Assembly (NCBI RefSeq): GCF_000016285.1
Contig: NC_011982.1
Span: forward strand, 62,001-126,000
Length of the DNA stretch: 64,000 nucleotides
Origin: Allorhizobium ampelinum S4
Lineage (GTDB): Bacteria > Pseudomonadota > Alphaproteobacteria > Rhizobiales > Rhizobiaceae
Direction: 5' to 3'
The number at the start of each line of letters is the position of its first letter. The first letter of the stretch is position 1. The position numbers and the translations under genes are program-made. The notes under the pieces were generated by a model. That model was given only the letters and a program-made list of their open reading frames with translations. It was not told where the DNA came from and ran no database searches. This document shows, piece after piece, positions 55,493-64,000 of this stretch.

Positions 55493-56275
55493 TTATTTTC
55501 CGATTGCGCGAGCGAGCCCGATGACCCGTTCGAGCAGGACCATGAGGGAGACACTCAAGAGGATGAGGAGGACCGACAGCGCAGCGATCTGTGGGTCGGT
55601 TCGCTCAGTCGTGTAACGATAGATTGCCACCGGTAGTGTCGACAGGGACTGTCCAGCCAGGAACAAGGTGATCGCGACCTCGTCAAATGAGATGAGGAAT
55701 GACAGCAGGGCCGCACCTGTGATCGAAGGGGTAAGAGTAGGCAAGGTAATCCGCCGAAACACCGTAAGCGGCCTTGCGCCGAGGCTCGCTGCGGCCGACT
55801 CAATGTCGGCAGGCATCGTCTGCAGACCGGTGACCAATATCCGGATAACGAAGGGTGTCACGATCATGGTATGGGTAAAGACGAGCGCGAAGTACGATCC
55901 GTTGAGCTTGAGTTGCACGAACACCAGAAGAAGCCCAAGACCCAAGATGATCGAGGGTACGATCAGCGGCGCCGTGAAGAGCGCGATGAGCGAATTGGCA
56001 AACGGGATCTTCGAACGCACCAGCGCGTAGGAGGCTGCGACCCCGAATGCCAATGACAGGATTGTCGCAGCGATCGCAAGCGTCACGCTAAGTTTCAGGC
56101 CCGCGAGAAATCGCTCATTGCTCAAAACCGCCGAGTACCACCGAAAGCTCCAGCCGGAAGGTGGAAATGCAAGGTTGTTGTCGGCACTGAATGACATCAC
56201 GATCGCGGGCAAGAGCGGCGCCAAAAGCAGCCCGAACAGAATGACCAAGAGGCTGCGGCTTAAGATATGGGTCAC
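55493..56275 (-). CDS. ABC transporter permease, PotC type (system 3)
   Basis: 260 residues. Membrane helices (ILSRSLLVILFGLLLAPLLP, ALFTAPLIVPSIILGLGLLL) and EAA loop IESAAASLGARPLTVFRRIT. Start overlaps the stop of the preceding permease (ATGA). Confidence 0.92.
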   Translation of the reverse strand: MTHILSRSLLVILFGLLLAPLLPAIVMSFSADNNLAFPPSGWSFRWYSAVLSNERFLAGLKLSVTLAIAATILSLAFGVAASYALVRSKIPFANSLIALFTAPLIVPSIILGLGLLLVFVQLKLNGSYFALVFTHTMIVTPFVIRILVTGLQTMPADIESAAASLGARPLTVFRRITLPTLTPSITGAALLSFLISFDEVAITLFLAGQSLSTLPVAIYRYTTERTDPQIAALSVLLILLSVSLMVLLERVIGLARAIGK

Positions 56276-57144
56276 GACAACACCCCCGATTTAGCACGCG
56301 TCCGCATATCCCAGACGCGGATAAGTCCCATGGTGAGAATGAACAGCCCGAGGAGAACCATCGACATGGCCGATGCCAGTGGCCAATCGAGAATTTCCAG
56401 GGCCTGGGTGAAGATCTCTGTCGGCAGCAGGAAGACGCGTCCCCCGCCAAGCAGGGCTGGCGTCACAAAAGCCGATATTGCCAACACGAATGTCAGAATG
56501 CAGCCAAGCGTGACGCCCGGCAGGCTGAGCGGTAAAGTGATCCGGAAGAACCGGCGTGCCGGCGTTGCGCCCAGCGAACTGGCAGCGTCCTCAACATTCG
56601 GATCGATCTTTCCAAAGCCGGACAGCAAGCAAAGAGCCATGTAGGGCATCATGATATGGGTCAGGCCGATCACGACGCCCGGATAGTCGTTGACTAGGCG
56701 CACATTGGCGAAACCGATCCAATGAATGAAATCCTCCAGCGGGCGCAAGATTAGCATCCAGCTGTAGGTTCTCACGACTGCGCTGAGGAGGAGAGGTGAG
56801 ACCGTCAGCAGAACGAGCGTCCCTTTCCACCTTGATGTGGTGCGGTACAGGTAAAGCGCAATCGGGTAGGTCAAAATGCATGCGAGAAGCGTGACCAGCA
56901 GGCTCAATATGATCGATCGGATGACGATCTCTCGCGAGAAGGGGTCTGTGAAGAATTTCTCGTATGCGGAAATCCCGAGTTCAGGGATCAGCACGCCGCC
57001 TTCAGCGGAGCCATAAAACGAGATCAGGGCAACTGAGAGGATTGGCAAGACAAAGAAGAAGCCGATCACAAGGAGCATCGGGAGGCTGAGCAGCCATCCG
57101 ACTGCCGCGCCAGCCGACGTTGTTTCGTCGTTGTGAGCCATCAA
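56272..57144 (-). CDS. ABC transporter permease, PotB type (system 3)
   Basis: 290 residues. Six membrane helices (GWLLSLPMLLVIGFFFVLPI, LVTLLACILTYPIALYL) and EAA loop VEDAASSLGATPARRFFRIT. Overlaps the ATPase gene by four bases. Confidence 0.92.
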   Translation of the reverse strand: MMAHNDETTSAGAAVGWLLSLPMLLVIGFFFVLPILSVALISFYGSAEGGVLIPELGISAYEKFFTDPFSREIVIRSIILSLLVTLLACILTYPIALYLYRTTSRWKGTLVLLTVSPLLLSAVVRTYSWMLILRPLEDFIHWIGFANVRLVNDYPGVVIGLTHIMMPYMALCLLSGFGKIDPNVEDAASSLGATPARRFFRITLPLSLPGVTLGCILTFVLAISAFVTPALLGGGRVFLLPTEIFTQALEILDWPLASAMSMVLLGLFILTMGLIRVWDMRTRAKSGVLS

Positions 57145-58235
57145 TTCGCCTTCCGTTCGAAGACAAAGCCGCTGGCCACCGGCCAGTCCAATGTGACCTG
57201 TTGCCCGGGTTCCAGGCTGCGCCAGGCCGAAGACGAGCCCGGTATTTCCGCTGTCATCGCGATCCCTTGGGTATCACAAGCGACTGAAACGATATCTCCT
57301 GCATAGGTGACCTTGCGGACCGAAGCGGGGACGCGGTTTCGCCCAGCCTCGCTCGGGGTTGAGCTCGGCAGGACTTCGATCGAACTTGGCCTGATCAGAA
57401 ACTGAACGGGTCCCTTGAGCGAAGGCTTGGCAAGCTTGATGGACAGCCCCGTGTCTGTCTTGATCTGCTGACTCGCATCGCCATCCGCATTGCTGATGCC
57501 GTCGATACTGTTCACGCGACCGATGAAGTTGGCGACGAAACTGCTTGCCGGGTTCTCGTAGATCTCCGTGGGTCGACCGTACTGGACGATCACGCCTTCA
57601 TTCATGATGGCAACGTGATCGGAGATTGCCATCGCTTCGGACTGATCGTGCGTGACGAAGATGGCAGTCGTTCCCAGGCGTTGCTGCAGGTCACGAATTT
57701 CGTCCTGCATTTGCTCGCGAAGCTTGGCGTCGAGGTTGGAAAGTGGCTCGTCGAGAAGGAGGAGATCGGGGTGGATGACCAGAGCGCGGGCCAGTGCGAC
57801 GCGCTGTTGCTGACCGCCGGAAAGCTGGCGCGGGCGGCGTTGACCGAGCGCTCCGAGCCTGACCATCTCCAGAATCTCGCCCGCCCTGGATCTGGCTTCC
57901 TTCCGGTTGACGTTTCGCATTTCCAGGCCGAACGCGACATTGTCCAGCACCGTCATGTGCGGGAACAAGGCGTAGTTCTGGAAGACGAGACCAATATTTC
58001 GTTTGTAGGTCGGCAGGGATGTCACATCCTTGCCGGCCAGCATCACACGGCCGGACGTCGCTCCAACCAACCCTGCGACAATCCTCAAAGCTGTTGATTT
58101 GCCGCAGCCTGACGGTCCGAGGAGCGAGACAATTTCGCCAGGTGCAGCAGTGATGTTCAGCTTGTTGAGCACAAGCTTCTTATCGTCATACGACTTTGAG
58201 AGGTCTTGGAGACTGAGTTCGGCACCACTTTTCAT
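57141..58235 (-). CDS. ABC transporter ATPase, PotA type (system 3)
   Basis: 364 residues. Walker [17 protein letters not shown]-loop [27 protein letters not shown], Walker B LLLDEPLSNLDAKL, FVTHDQSEAMAISD, C-terminal TOBE region. 14 bases after the binding protein gene. Confidence 0.95.
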   Translation of the reverse strand: MKSGAELSLQDLSKSYDDKKLVLNKLNITAAPGEIVSLLGPSGCGKSTALRIVAGLVGATSGRVMLAGKDVTSLPTYKRNIGLVFQNYALFPHMTVLDNVAFGLEMRNVNRKEARSRAGEILEMVRLGALGQRRPRQLSGGQQQRVALARALVIHPDLLLLDEPLSNLDAKLREQMQDEIRDLQQRLGTTAIFVTHDQSEAMAISDHVAIMNEGVIVQYGRPTEIYENPASSFVANFIGRVNSIDGISNADGDASQQIKTDTGLSIKLAKPSLKGPVQFLIRPSSIEVLPSSTPSEAGRNRVPASVRKVTYAGDIVSVACDTQGIAMTAEIPGSSSAWRSLEPGQQVTLDWPVASGFVFERKAN

Positions 58236-58249
58236 TTACAAAGGTCCCC

Positions 58250-59284
58250 TCAGTTCGCGGTAATGACTTTGCGGCGCCATTCCTGCAGCCAGGATTCGCG
58301 CTTCGAGACAAAGAACGCCCAGTCGAGCGGCTTCAGTTTTTCACGAATTTCCGGGGTCGAGGCAGTCTTCGACAGGGCATCCTGCGACGGCTTCGCGTCC
58401 TTGTTGGTCGGCGAGTAGAACATCAGGTTGGCGAAGGCTGCCTGCGCTTCTGGGCTCAGAGCGTAGTCAATGAACTTCAGCGCTTCTTCCTTGTTCGGTG
58501 CACCCTTGACGAGGTTCAGCGTGTTGATTTGGAACATCGAGCCTTCGGTCGGTATGACGACGCTCATATTGCTCTTTGGATCCTTTGCAAAGAACTGGGC
58601 GCGCGCGTTCCAGCCTGCGCCCGCCTTGACCGTACCGTTGGACACCAGCTCGTAAGCGTCCGGCGCCGGTGCCCAGGTCTGTACGTTCTTGGCGATCTCC
58701 GCGAACTTTTCGACACCCTGATCGACAGATTTCTTCTCGTCGCCGCCGGCTGCCCGGGTGAGCAGGATCGTGTTCATCAAGGCCGCAATTTCGGGGGCAG
58801 GCCACATGGCGACCTGCCCCTTTAGTTCTGGCTTGGCAAGATCAGCCAGCGCCTTGGGAGGATTGGCAAGCGAGTTGCTATACATCAACACGGGGTAGTC
58901 GAAGGTAATGCCCGGACCGAAACCCTTGTTGATATAGGCTTCGTCGAAGAGATTCTGGCCGTTGGAAAGCTTGGTCAGATCGACCTGATCGAAAATTCCT
59001 TCCGTATTGCCGGCACGTGAGACCATCGCGTCCATGATCGAAAGATCGAGGGTCGGATTGTTCTTCTCGGCGCGGATACGGCCGAGATTTTGCGCTGAAA
59101 GGTTGATTTCGTTGTAGATGACCTTGATGCCCGTCTTCTTTTCAAAGGGCTCGATCACCGCCTTGCGGTAATTGTCCGCGAACACGCTTTGATACCCAAT
59201 GATATTGACATCAGCCAAACAGGGAGAGGATACGCTCAGGACAGCAGCGATGGCTGCCAAGTATTTCGGCAATGCGAAGGCCAT
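58250..59284 (-). CDS. Periplasmic binding protein, PotD type (system 3)
   Basis: 344 residues. Signal peptide MAFALPKYLAAIAAVLSVSS (cleavage near CLADV). Mature VNIIGYQSVFADNYRKAVIE, FEKKTGIKVIYNEINLSAQN, then FDYPVLMYSNSLA. Placed directly after hyuB, so it probably imports the hydantoinase substrate or a related N-carbamoyl/N-formyl compound. Confidence 0.9.
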   Translation of the reverse strand: MAFALPKYLAAIAAVLSVSSPCLADVNIIGYQSVFADNYRKAVIEPFEKKTGIKVIYNEINLSAQNLGRIRAEKNNPTLDLSIMDAMVSRAGNTEGIFDQVDLTKLSNGQNLFDEAYINKGFGPGITFDYPVLMYSNSLANPPKALADLAKPELKGQVAMWPAPEIAALMNTILLTRAAGGDEKKSVDQGVEKFAEIAKNVQTWAPAPDAYELVSNGTVKAGAGWNARAQFFAKDPKSNMSVVIPTEGSMFQINTLNLVKGAPNKEEALKFIDYALSPEAQAAFANLMFYSPTNKDAKPSQDALSKTASTPEIREKLKPLDWAFFVSKRESWLQEWRRKVITAN

Positions 59285-59314
59285 TTCAATTCTCCTTGTG
59301 GTTCGGATAGGAAA

Positions 59315-61072
59315 TCAAGCTGCTCGATCGTTTGTCGGGGTCCATTCCTTGAGATCGACGCCGACCTTCACGCCATAGACTTTCTCGGCCTGCTCGCGGG
59401 TCACGAGGCCATGACGGACATCGCGCAGGACCAAAGCTGGATCACGCTCGAGAGGATTGCCGAAACCACCGCCGCCCGGCGTGTAGTGGGTCACGACGTC
59501 GCCATAGTCGAGCATTTCGAGTTCGCCGATCGAATGCTCGAGCACTCGTGCGTTCGGTGTTCCTTCGTTAATCACCCAACGCCCGCCGCCACCTGGGAAG
59601 CCGCCAGCCACACCCTGGGGGAGTGTGACGGATTTCTGGGAGGTATGCTGGAGTTCCGCCAGGTCGCCCAGCACCTTATAGGCCAGGACCTGACCGACGC
59701 CGCCGCGCCATTTGCCGGCGCCTCCAGTTCCAGACTGAAGCTCGCGCTGGACATAAAGAACCGGGCATTCGGCCTCGGTCGCTTCAATCGGAGGGATCGG
59801 GCAATTGGTGACGTGGCAAGACATGACGTCGATGCCGTCGGCCTTGGACGTTGCACCAAGTCCGCCCGGTACCACTTCGCCGAATACGCTCGGATTGCCC
59901 GTGTCGCGCTCCCTCGCTGAGGTGAAGTTATAAAGGCATCCACAAGAGTCGCCCATGACGCGTTCCGGCACGATCTGCGAAAGCGCACCCATCACGAGGT
60001 CCACCAGGCTGTGGCACACCACCATGCGCTGGTAGACAGCCGCAGGTTTCTTGGCGTTTACCAGCGTGCCTTCCGGTGCGATGACTTTGAATGGGCGCTT
60101 GTTCCCTTCTGTCGACGGAATCGAAGGGTCGGTCACACAACGCATCGCGTAGAAGATAGCCGCCCAGGTCGTGGCGAGCGGGGCGTTGATCGGTCCGCGG
60201 ATCTGCGGATCGGTGCCGGTGAAGTCGAAGAGGATGTCGGAGCCAGTCTTGTGGATGGCGAGCTTCAGCTTGTACGGTCCACTCTTGGCGCCGTCATCGA
60301 GGATGAGTTCCTCGTGTTCGTAGACACCGTCCGGGATTTGCGAGATTTCTGCGCGGGTACGCTGCTCTGAATAGTCGATCAGCGCTTCGAAGCAACGCAA
60401 GAGCGTTTCGCGGCCGTAGCGGTCGAACATGGCTTTCATGTCTTCGGCGGCCGCAGCCACTGATGCGACCTGCGCGAAGAGGTCGTTTTCCATGTTGTCG
60501 GGAAGGCGGGTGTTATTGAGGATGATGCGCATGCATCTTTCGTCGACGATCCCGTTTTCGCCGATCTTCATCGGAGGAACGCGCAGGCCCTCCTGCCAGA
60601 TCTCCAGGTTCCAGCCGCGGGTCGCCATGTTCATGGCGCCGATTTCCTGATGGTGGACCATCAGGCCTGTGAAGCCGACCAGTAAGTCCTCGAAAAACAC
60701 GGGCATGAACACGACATAGTCGTTCGTATGGGCCGTCGACATCGAGGCACCGCCCGCATAGGGGTCGTTGGTAATGACGATGTCGCCCGGGCGCCATGTT
60801 TCCGGCGGGTGGTACTGTTCAAGAATGGTCCGCAGGCAAACGCCGGTGCAGTTGAGGTGGATTGGAATAGTCGCAGATTCCGCCAAGAGGCGTCCCTGTC
60901 CGTCGAAGACGGCAGCGGAGCAATCTTCCATTTCCTTGACGATGATCGACGTCGATGCGCGGATCATGCGATGGGCATTGCGTTCGGCGATCGAGGTCAG
61001 TGCGTTGCGAACGATTTCAAGCGTTACTGGATCAACGCTTGCGGCGGGGGTGTTCTCGGTAGTGGTGTCCAT
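59315..61072 (-). CDS. hyuB: Hydantoinase B / acetophenone-carboxylase-type subunit (HyuB)
   Basis: 585 residues, full length. Family segments: VDPVTLEIVRNALTSIAERN, HLNCTGVCLRTIL, PGDIVITNDPYAGGASMSTA, VFMPVFFEDLLVGFTGLMVH, and near the end GVGQVLAYKVLGDLAELQHT with TPGGGGFGNPLERD. Partner of HyuA in ATP-dependent ring-opening or carboxylation of lactams/hydantoins. Encoded 12 bases downstream of hyuA. Confidence 0.93.
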   Translation of the reverse strand: MDTTTENTPAASVDPVTLEIVRNALTSIAERNAHRMIRASTSIIVKEMEDCSAAVFDGQGRLLAESATIPIHLNCTGVCLRTILEQYHPPETWRPGDIVITNDPYAGGASMSTAHTNDYVVFMPVFFEDLLVGFTGLMVHHQEIGAMNMATRGWNLEIWQEGLRVPPMKIGENGIVDERCMRIILNNTRLPDNMENDLFAQVASVAAAAEDMKAMFDRYGRETLLRCFEALIDYSEQRTRAEISQIPDGVYEHEELILDDGAKSGPYKLKLAIHKTGSDILFDFTGTDPQIRGPINAPLATTWAAIFYAMRCVTDPSIPSTEGNKRPFKVIAPEGTLVNAKKPAAVYQRMVVCHSLVDLVMGALSQIVPERVMGDSCGCLYNFTSARERDTGNPSVFGEVVPGGLGATSKADGIDVMSCHVTNCPIPPIEATEAECPVLYVQRELQSGTGGAGKWRGGVGQVLAYKVLGDLAELQHTSQKSVTLPQGVAGGFPGGGGRWVINEGTPNARVLEHSIGELEMLDYGDVVTHYTPGGGGFGNPLERDPALVLRDVRHGLVTREQAEKVYGVKVGVDLKEWTPTNDRAA

Positions 61073-61084
61073 GGTGAAATCTCC

Positions 61085-63130
61085 TCAGCGTTCCAGATGG
61101 AGGATGCGGTAGGCATCGCAGCGGGCTGTCCAGCCAGGCGGAACGAAAAGTGTGGAACCGGGATATTCGACGATCGAAGCGCCGGGGAAGATGTAGCCCT
61201 CGCGCAGGTCGTCCAACCGATAGATCGGCAGCTCTTCCCAGTGACCGGCGTCGATCAGCACCTTGCGTCGGCTGACGACGGTGGCTTTGCCACCCGCCTC
61301 GGTCGGGAATGTCGGCCATACGAAGTCAGGTTTCGTCGACATGGCAGCCACGCGCATGTTGACGATCTGGATCGGCTTGCCGGGGTTGTCATAGCCGTAC
61401 ATCTGCTTGTGACGTTCTGCGAAGCGCGCCTGAAGTGCGTCCAGCGCGGCCTGCATATCGCCGGCGGGAAGTTCGAGATTGAGCTCGAAATTCTGTCCCT
61501 TGTAACGCAGATCGAGGCTCGTCACGTATTGAGACGTGCCAGCCGCGATGTCTTCGTCCGCGAGAGCCTTTTCACCTTGCTCGATCAGCTCATCAAACCC
61601 TGCCGACAGTTCCGCAGCATCCACTTCGCCGAGATAGGCAAGCTTGGTACGGACAAGATCGTGACGAACCTGAGCCGTCAACATGCCGAGTGCAGAGAGA
61701 TTGCCCGGTGCAGGGGGAATGAGAGCCGAGCGGATCCCGAGTTCTTCAGCTAAGCGGAGGGTGTGAAGGGGTCCGGCACCACCGAAGCCGACAAGCGTGT
61801 AGTCTCGCGGATCAAGTCCACGTTGGACGGTGATGAGCTTGATCGCGTTGACCATATGCGCCTCGGCAAGGGCCATGATGCCGCTCGCTGCGGCATCAAG
61901 GGAGATGCCGCACGGTTCGGCGACTTTGCGCAAGATGGCTTCGCGAGACTTCGCAGGATGCAGCTTTCGGGCGCCGGCAAGGAAGTATTCCGGATTGAGG
62001 CGACCGCCGTAAAGGTTGGAGTCGGTGACCGTCGGGTTTTCGCCGCCCTGACCATAGCAGGCCGGACCAGGAACGGATCCCGCGCTGCGCGGGCCGAGAC
62101 GCAGCGCGCCGCCCTGATCGACCCAGGCGATCGAGCCACCGCCTGCGCCAATGGTGATGAGGTCGAGCATCGGGAGAAGGAGCGGGTGACGGCCGACGCT
62201 CGATCGGGTCGTCATCTCTGCCTTGCCGTCGGTGAGCAGGGATACGTCGGCACTCGTGCCGCCCATGTCCAATGTGATGATCTTGTTGACGCCAGCCTTT
62301 TCCGCGAGTGCGGCGCCGCCAATAATGCCGCCCATCGGACCGGAATGCGTCAGTGCCGCGGGAAGCTTCTTGGCCGAGGTGAAGGACATCACCCCACCAT
62401 TGCCCCGGATGATATAGGGAGCAGGCGTTATCCCCTTTGCGGCAAGCGCGGCAGCCAGACCGTCGAGGTGGCGTGTCAGAGGACCACCAACGAATGCATT
62501 GATCGCTGTGGTGCTGGTCCGCTCGTATTCGCGAAACTCGCGGGCAACCTCGCAAGACAGCGAGATCGCAAGATCCGGAAACTTCTCTGCCGCGACCTTA
62601 CCGATCCGCTGTTCGTGTTCCGGGTTGGTGTAGGAGTTCATCAGGCAGACGGCGACGCAGCGAACCCCTTTGGACTTCAGTTCGGAAAGGCGTTCAGCGA
62701 TATCGGTGTCGTCGATCGGCGTTATGACCGATCCGTCTGCTGAAATGCGCTCGTTGACGGTCACGCGCAGGTCGCGCGAGATCAGAGCAGTCGGCGGGCG
62801 CCAGTGGATATCGTAGACATTCGGGCGGCGCGATGCCCTGCCGATTTCCAGAACATCGCGGAAGCCACCGGTCGTGATGAGGCCGATATCGACTTGCTGC
62901 TCTTCGACGATGAGGTTGGTGACGAGTGTCGTACCATAGACGAAGCGATCAACCTCGCTCATCTGGCTGCCGGCGCGCTCGACAATTGTTTCGATCCCCT
63001 TGGCGATACCATTGCTGAGATCTTCCGGCGTGGTCGGAACCTTCAATGTGACGATCTTCGCCTGATCATCGTCGAGCAGCACAAGGTCTGTGTGCGTGCC
63101 GCCAGTATCGGAACCTATACGAATGCCCAT
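61085..63130 (-). CDS. hyuA: Hydantoinase A / 5-oxoprolinase-type subunit (HyuA)
   Basis: 681 residues. ASKHA ATPase-like start MGIRIGSDTGGTHTDLVLLD, RFVYGTTLVTNLIVEEQQ, second nucleotide-binding segment IITLDMGGTSADVSLLTDGK, GAGGGSIAWVDQGGALRLGP, PGPACYGQGGENPTVTDSNL and LVGFGGAGPLHTLRLAEELG. Couples ATP use to opening of a cyclic amide such as hydantoin, N-methylhydantoin or oxoproline. First gene of the nine-gene minus-strand operon ending at 51659. Confidence 0.94.
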   Translation of the reverse strand: MGIRIGSDTGGTHTDLVLLDDDQAKIVTLKVPTTPEDLSNGIAKGIETIVERAGSQMSEVDRFVYGTTLVTNLIVEEQQVDIGLITTGGFRDVLEIGRASRRPNVYDIHWRPPTALISRDLRVTVNERISADGSVITPIDDTDIAERLSELKSKGVRCVAVCLMNSYTNPEHEQRIGKVAAEKFPDLAISLSCEVAREFREYERTSTTAINAFVGGPLTRHLDGLAAALAAKGITPAPYIIRGNGGVMSFTSAKKLPAALTHSGPMGGIIGGAALAEKAGVNKIITLDMGGTSADVSLLTDGKAEMTTRSSVGRHPLLLPMLDLITIGAGGGSIAWVDQGGALRLGPRSAGSVPGPACYGQGGENPTVTDSNLYGGRLNPEYFLAGARKLHPAKSREAILRKVAEPCGISLDAAASGIMALAEAHMVNAIKLITVQRGLDPRDYTLVGFGGAGPLHTLRLAEELGIRSALIPPAPGNLSALGMLTAQVRHDLVRTKLAYLGEVDAAELSAGFDELIEQGEKALADEDIAAGTSQYVTSLDLRYKGQNFELNLELPAGDMQAALDALQARFAERHKQMYGYDNPGKPIQIVNMRVAAMSTKPDFVWPTFPTEAGGKATVVSRRKVLIDAGHWEELPIYRLDDLREGYIFPGASIVEYPGSTLFVPPGWTARCDAYRILHLER

Positions 63131-63584
63131 CTACTTCTCCGTTGACACTTGTTGTGGCGGCTTGCAGCCGCCAGTCTGCTGTCGGGGGAGGCTGGTGTGG
63201 CCCAACCTCGTAAATGTTCCGGCTGGACCAGTGGTCACAAAGACCCAGCCCGAACGGTGTATTCGCGAAAGGGAAAGCTCAGATCGGCGCCGCGGATTCG
63301 GCTTCTCTAGCGGTCACCTCGTAACCGCCGTCATTCTCAAGCTCTAAGAAAATCACGGATTGCCTTCGAAGGCGCTCTGTGACCTGCCCATGTAGCTCGA
63401 TCATGTTGCAACGAAATCCTCGACAAAAACTGTGACGATCAGCTCTGTCCCCTCAGACAGAGATTAGTTTTTCTTCCTTGGAAAGGAGGCTATCATCGAA
63501 AACCAGAATTACAATATGATTTATAAAATAAAAATCGTATCACATTATGATAACAGATACGACGCGCAGGCCGGGAGATGATTT
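63131..63584. promoter_or_regulatory. Divergent control region between hyuA and an IclR gene
   Basis: 454 bases without a convincing gene. The right 100 bases are AT-rich. TCGTATC (63535-63541) and GATACGA (63556-63562) form a dyad 23 bases before the IclR start, a candidate autoregulatory operator. GGGAGATG is the ribosome site of the regulator. Confidence 0.45.
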
Positions 63585-64000
63585 ATGAGTGAGAAAAGCG
63601 TCGAGGGCGCACAGGTTATCGGCAAGTCGATCGCATTGCTGAAGTTCATTTCCGCGGCGGGATCAGATGGCGCCAAGGTGAAAGACATCGCGGCCGCCTT
63701 GAATATGAGCGTGCCGACGATCTACCGCCTCGCGAGAGCATTCGAGAAAAACGGATGGCTCGAGCGGCTCGATCATAAGATGAGTCTCAGACTCGGCATT
63801 GAACTCTTTGCTCTCGGCGTCAAAGCCGCAGACGCTGCAGGCATCCGGTCTATAGCCCGTCCTGCGCTGGTTCGCATCAGCGAGGAGGTGGGAGCTACCG
63901 TCTTCCTGATGTGCCGCAACGATCATCATGTCATCGTGGTTGATCGCGTATGGGCCGGCCAGAATATCTCCACCCTCACAGATAACGTCGGGAGCATGGT
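63585..64000 (+). CDS. IclR-family regulator (partial, runs off right edge)
   Basis: The frame from ATG 63585 is open to the window end (138 codons). N-terminal HTH: VIGKSIALLKFISAAGSDGA, KVKDIAAALNMSVPTIYRLA; the effector domain begins (SIARPALVRISEEVGATVFL, HHVIVVDRVWAGQNIS). Divergent from hyuA, so probably the regulator of the hydantoinase operon. Confidence 0.9.
   Translation, partial: MSEKSVEGAQVIGKSIALLKFISAAGSDGAKVKDIAAALNMSVPTIYRLARAFEKNGWLERLDHKMSLRLGIELFALGVKAADAAGIRSIARPALVRISEEVGATVFLMCRNDHHVIVVDRVWAGQNISTLTDNVGSM

Noticed and set aside
59189..62743. Long plus-strand open frames opposite hyuA and hyuB
   Set aside because: Antisense shadows of strongly coding minus-strand genes; composition is low in typical protein patterns.
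1..64000. CRISPR array, rRNA genes, repABC origin, trb operon, traI
   Set aside because: Looked for and not seen; repeats present are few, unequal in spacing or belong to mobile elements.

Overview
The window reads as part of a large, quorum-sensing-controlled conjugative plasmid from an alphaproteobacterium of the Rhizobiaceae (Rhizobium/Agrobacterium/Sinorhizobium type). The main reasons are a Ti-plasmid-type transfer region (traC-traD-traG diverging from traA-traF-traB-traH around an oriT), an almost perfect TraR binding site (tra box), and recognisable TraR and TraM proteins. Replication (repABC), mating-pair formation (trb) and autoinducer synthase (traI) genes are not present here and would have to lie outside.

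Layout. (1) 1-3242, minus strand: a secreted glycine-rich protein translationally coupled to a very large secreted coiled-coil protein that runs off the left edge; function unknown. (2) 3582-4406: an isocitrate lyase/PEP-mutase superfamily enzyme. (3) 4.5-21.1 kb: a plus-strand series of plasmid 'early' genes (ParB-like, DUF7007, ArdC antirestriction, several DUF736), most preceded by an unusually long, GC-rich, hairpin-rich leader; at least three leaders share sequence blocks. This stretch has been heavily invaded: an IS1111-like element split by an IS630 element, a second IS110-family element, and a three-recombinase (RIT-type) element inserted inside one DUF736 gene and carrying 747-bp inverted-repeat arms, each with its own complete DUF736 gene. 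(4) 21.1-24.8 kb minus strand: HU, WGR-domain protein, thermonuclease, traG, traD, traC. (5) 24.85-24.95 kb: tra box and RSF1010-like oriT. (6) 25.0-30.7 kb: traA, traF, traB, traH, then an ExoX-C-like protein, a ProQ/FinO RNA chaperone, traM and traR. (7) 33.9-64 kb: a catabolic region with three complete PotABCD-type (polyamine/opine-type) ABC transporters, an aminotransferase, an aldehyde dehydrogenase, an orphan peptide-binding protein, and one long minus-strand operon (hydantoinase A and B, ABC transporter, MmgE/PrpD, N-formylglutamate amidohydrolase-like, FAD oxidoreductase). Three IclR regulators and one Lrp regulator accompany these.

How it fits together. From the oriT polarity (nick site homologous to RSF1010), the strand transferred first should be the minus strand running leftward, so the region 21 to 4.7 kb would be the leading region. 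The ArdC, DUF736, DUF7007 and ParB-like genes are all oriented so that the incoming single strand is their template. Their structured leaders are therefore good candidates for single-stranded-DNA promoters or RNA regulators that switch on anti-restriction genes on entry. This is the most interesting hypothesis from the window. TraR with autoinducer would activate both tra operons through the single tra box, and TraM would restrain TraR.

A recurring oddity is a set of one-base losses that break otherwise intact genes (parB-like twice, IS630 and IS110 transposases, one DUF736, traB). They could be real decay or sequencing errors.
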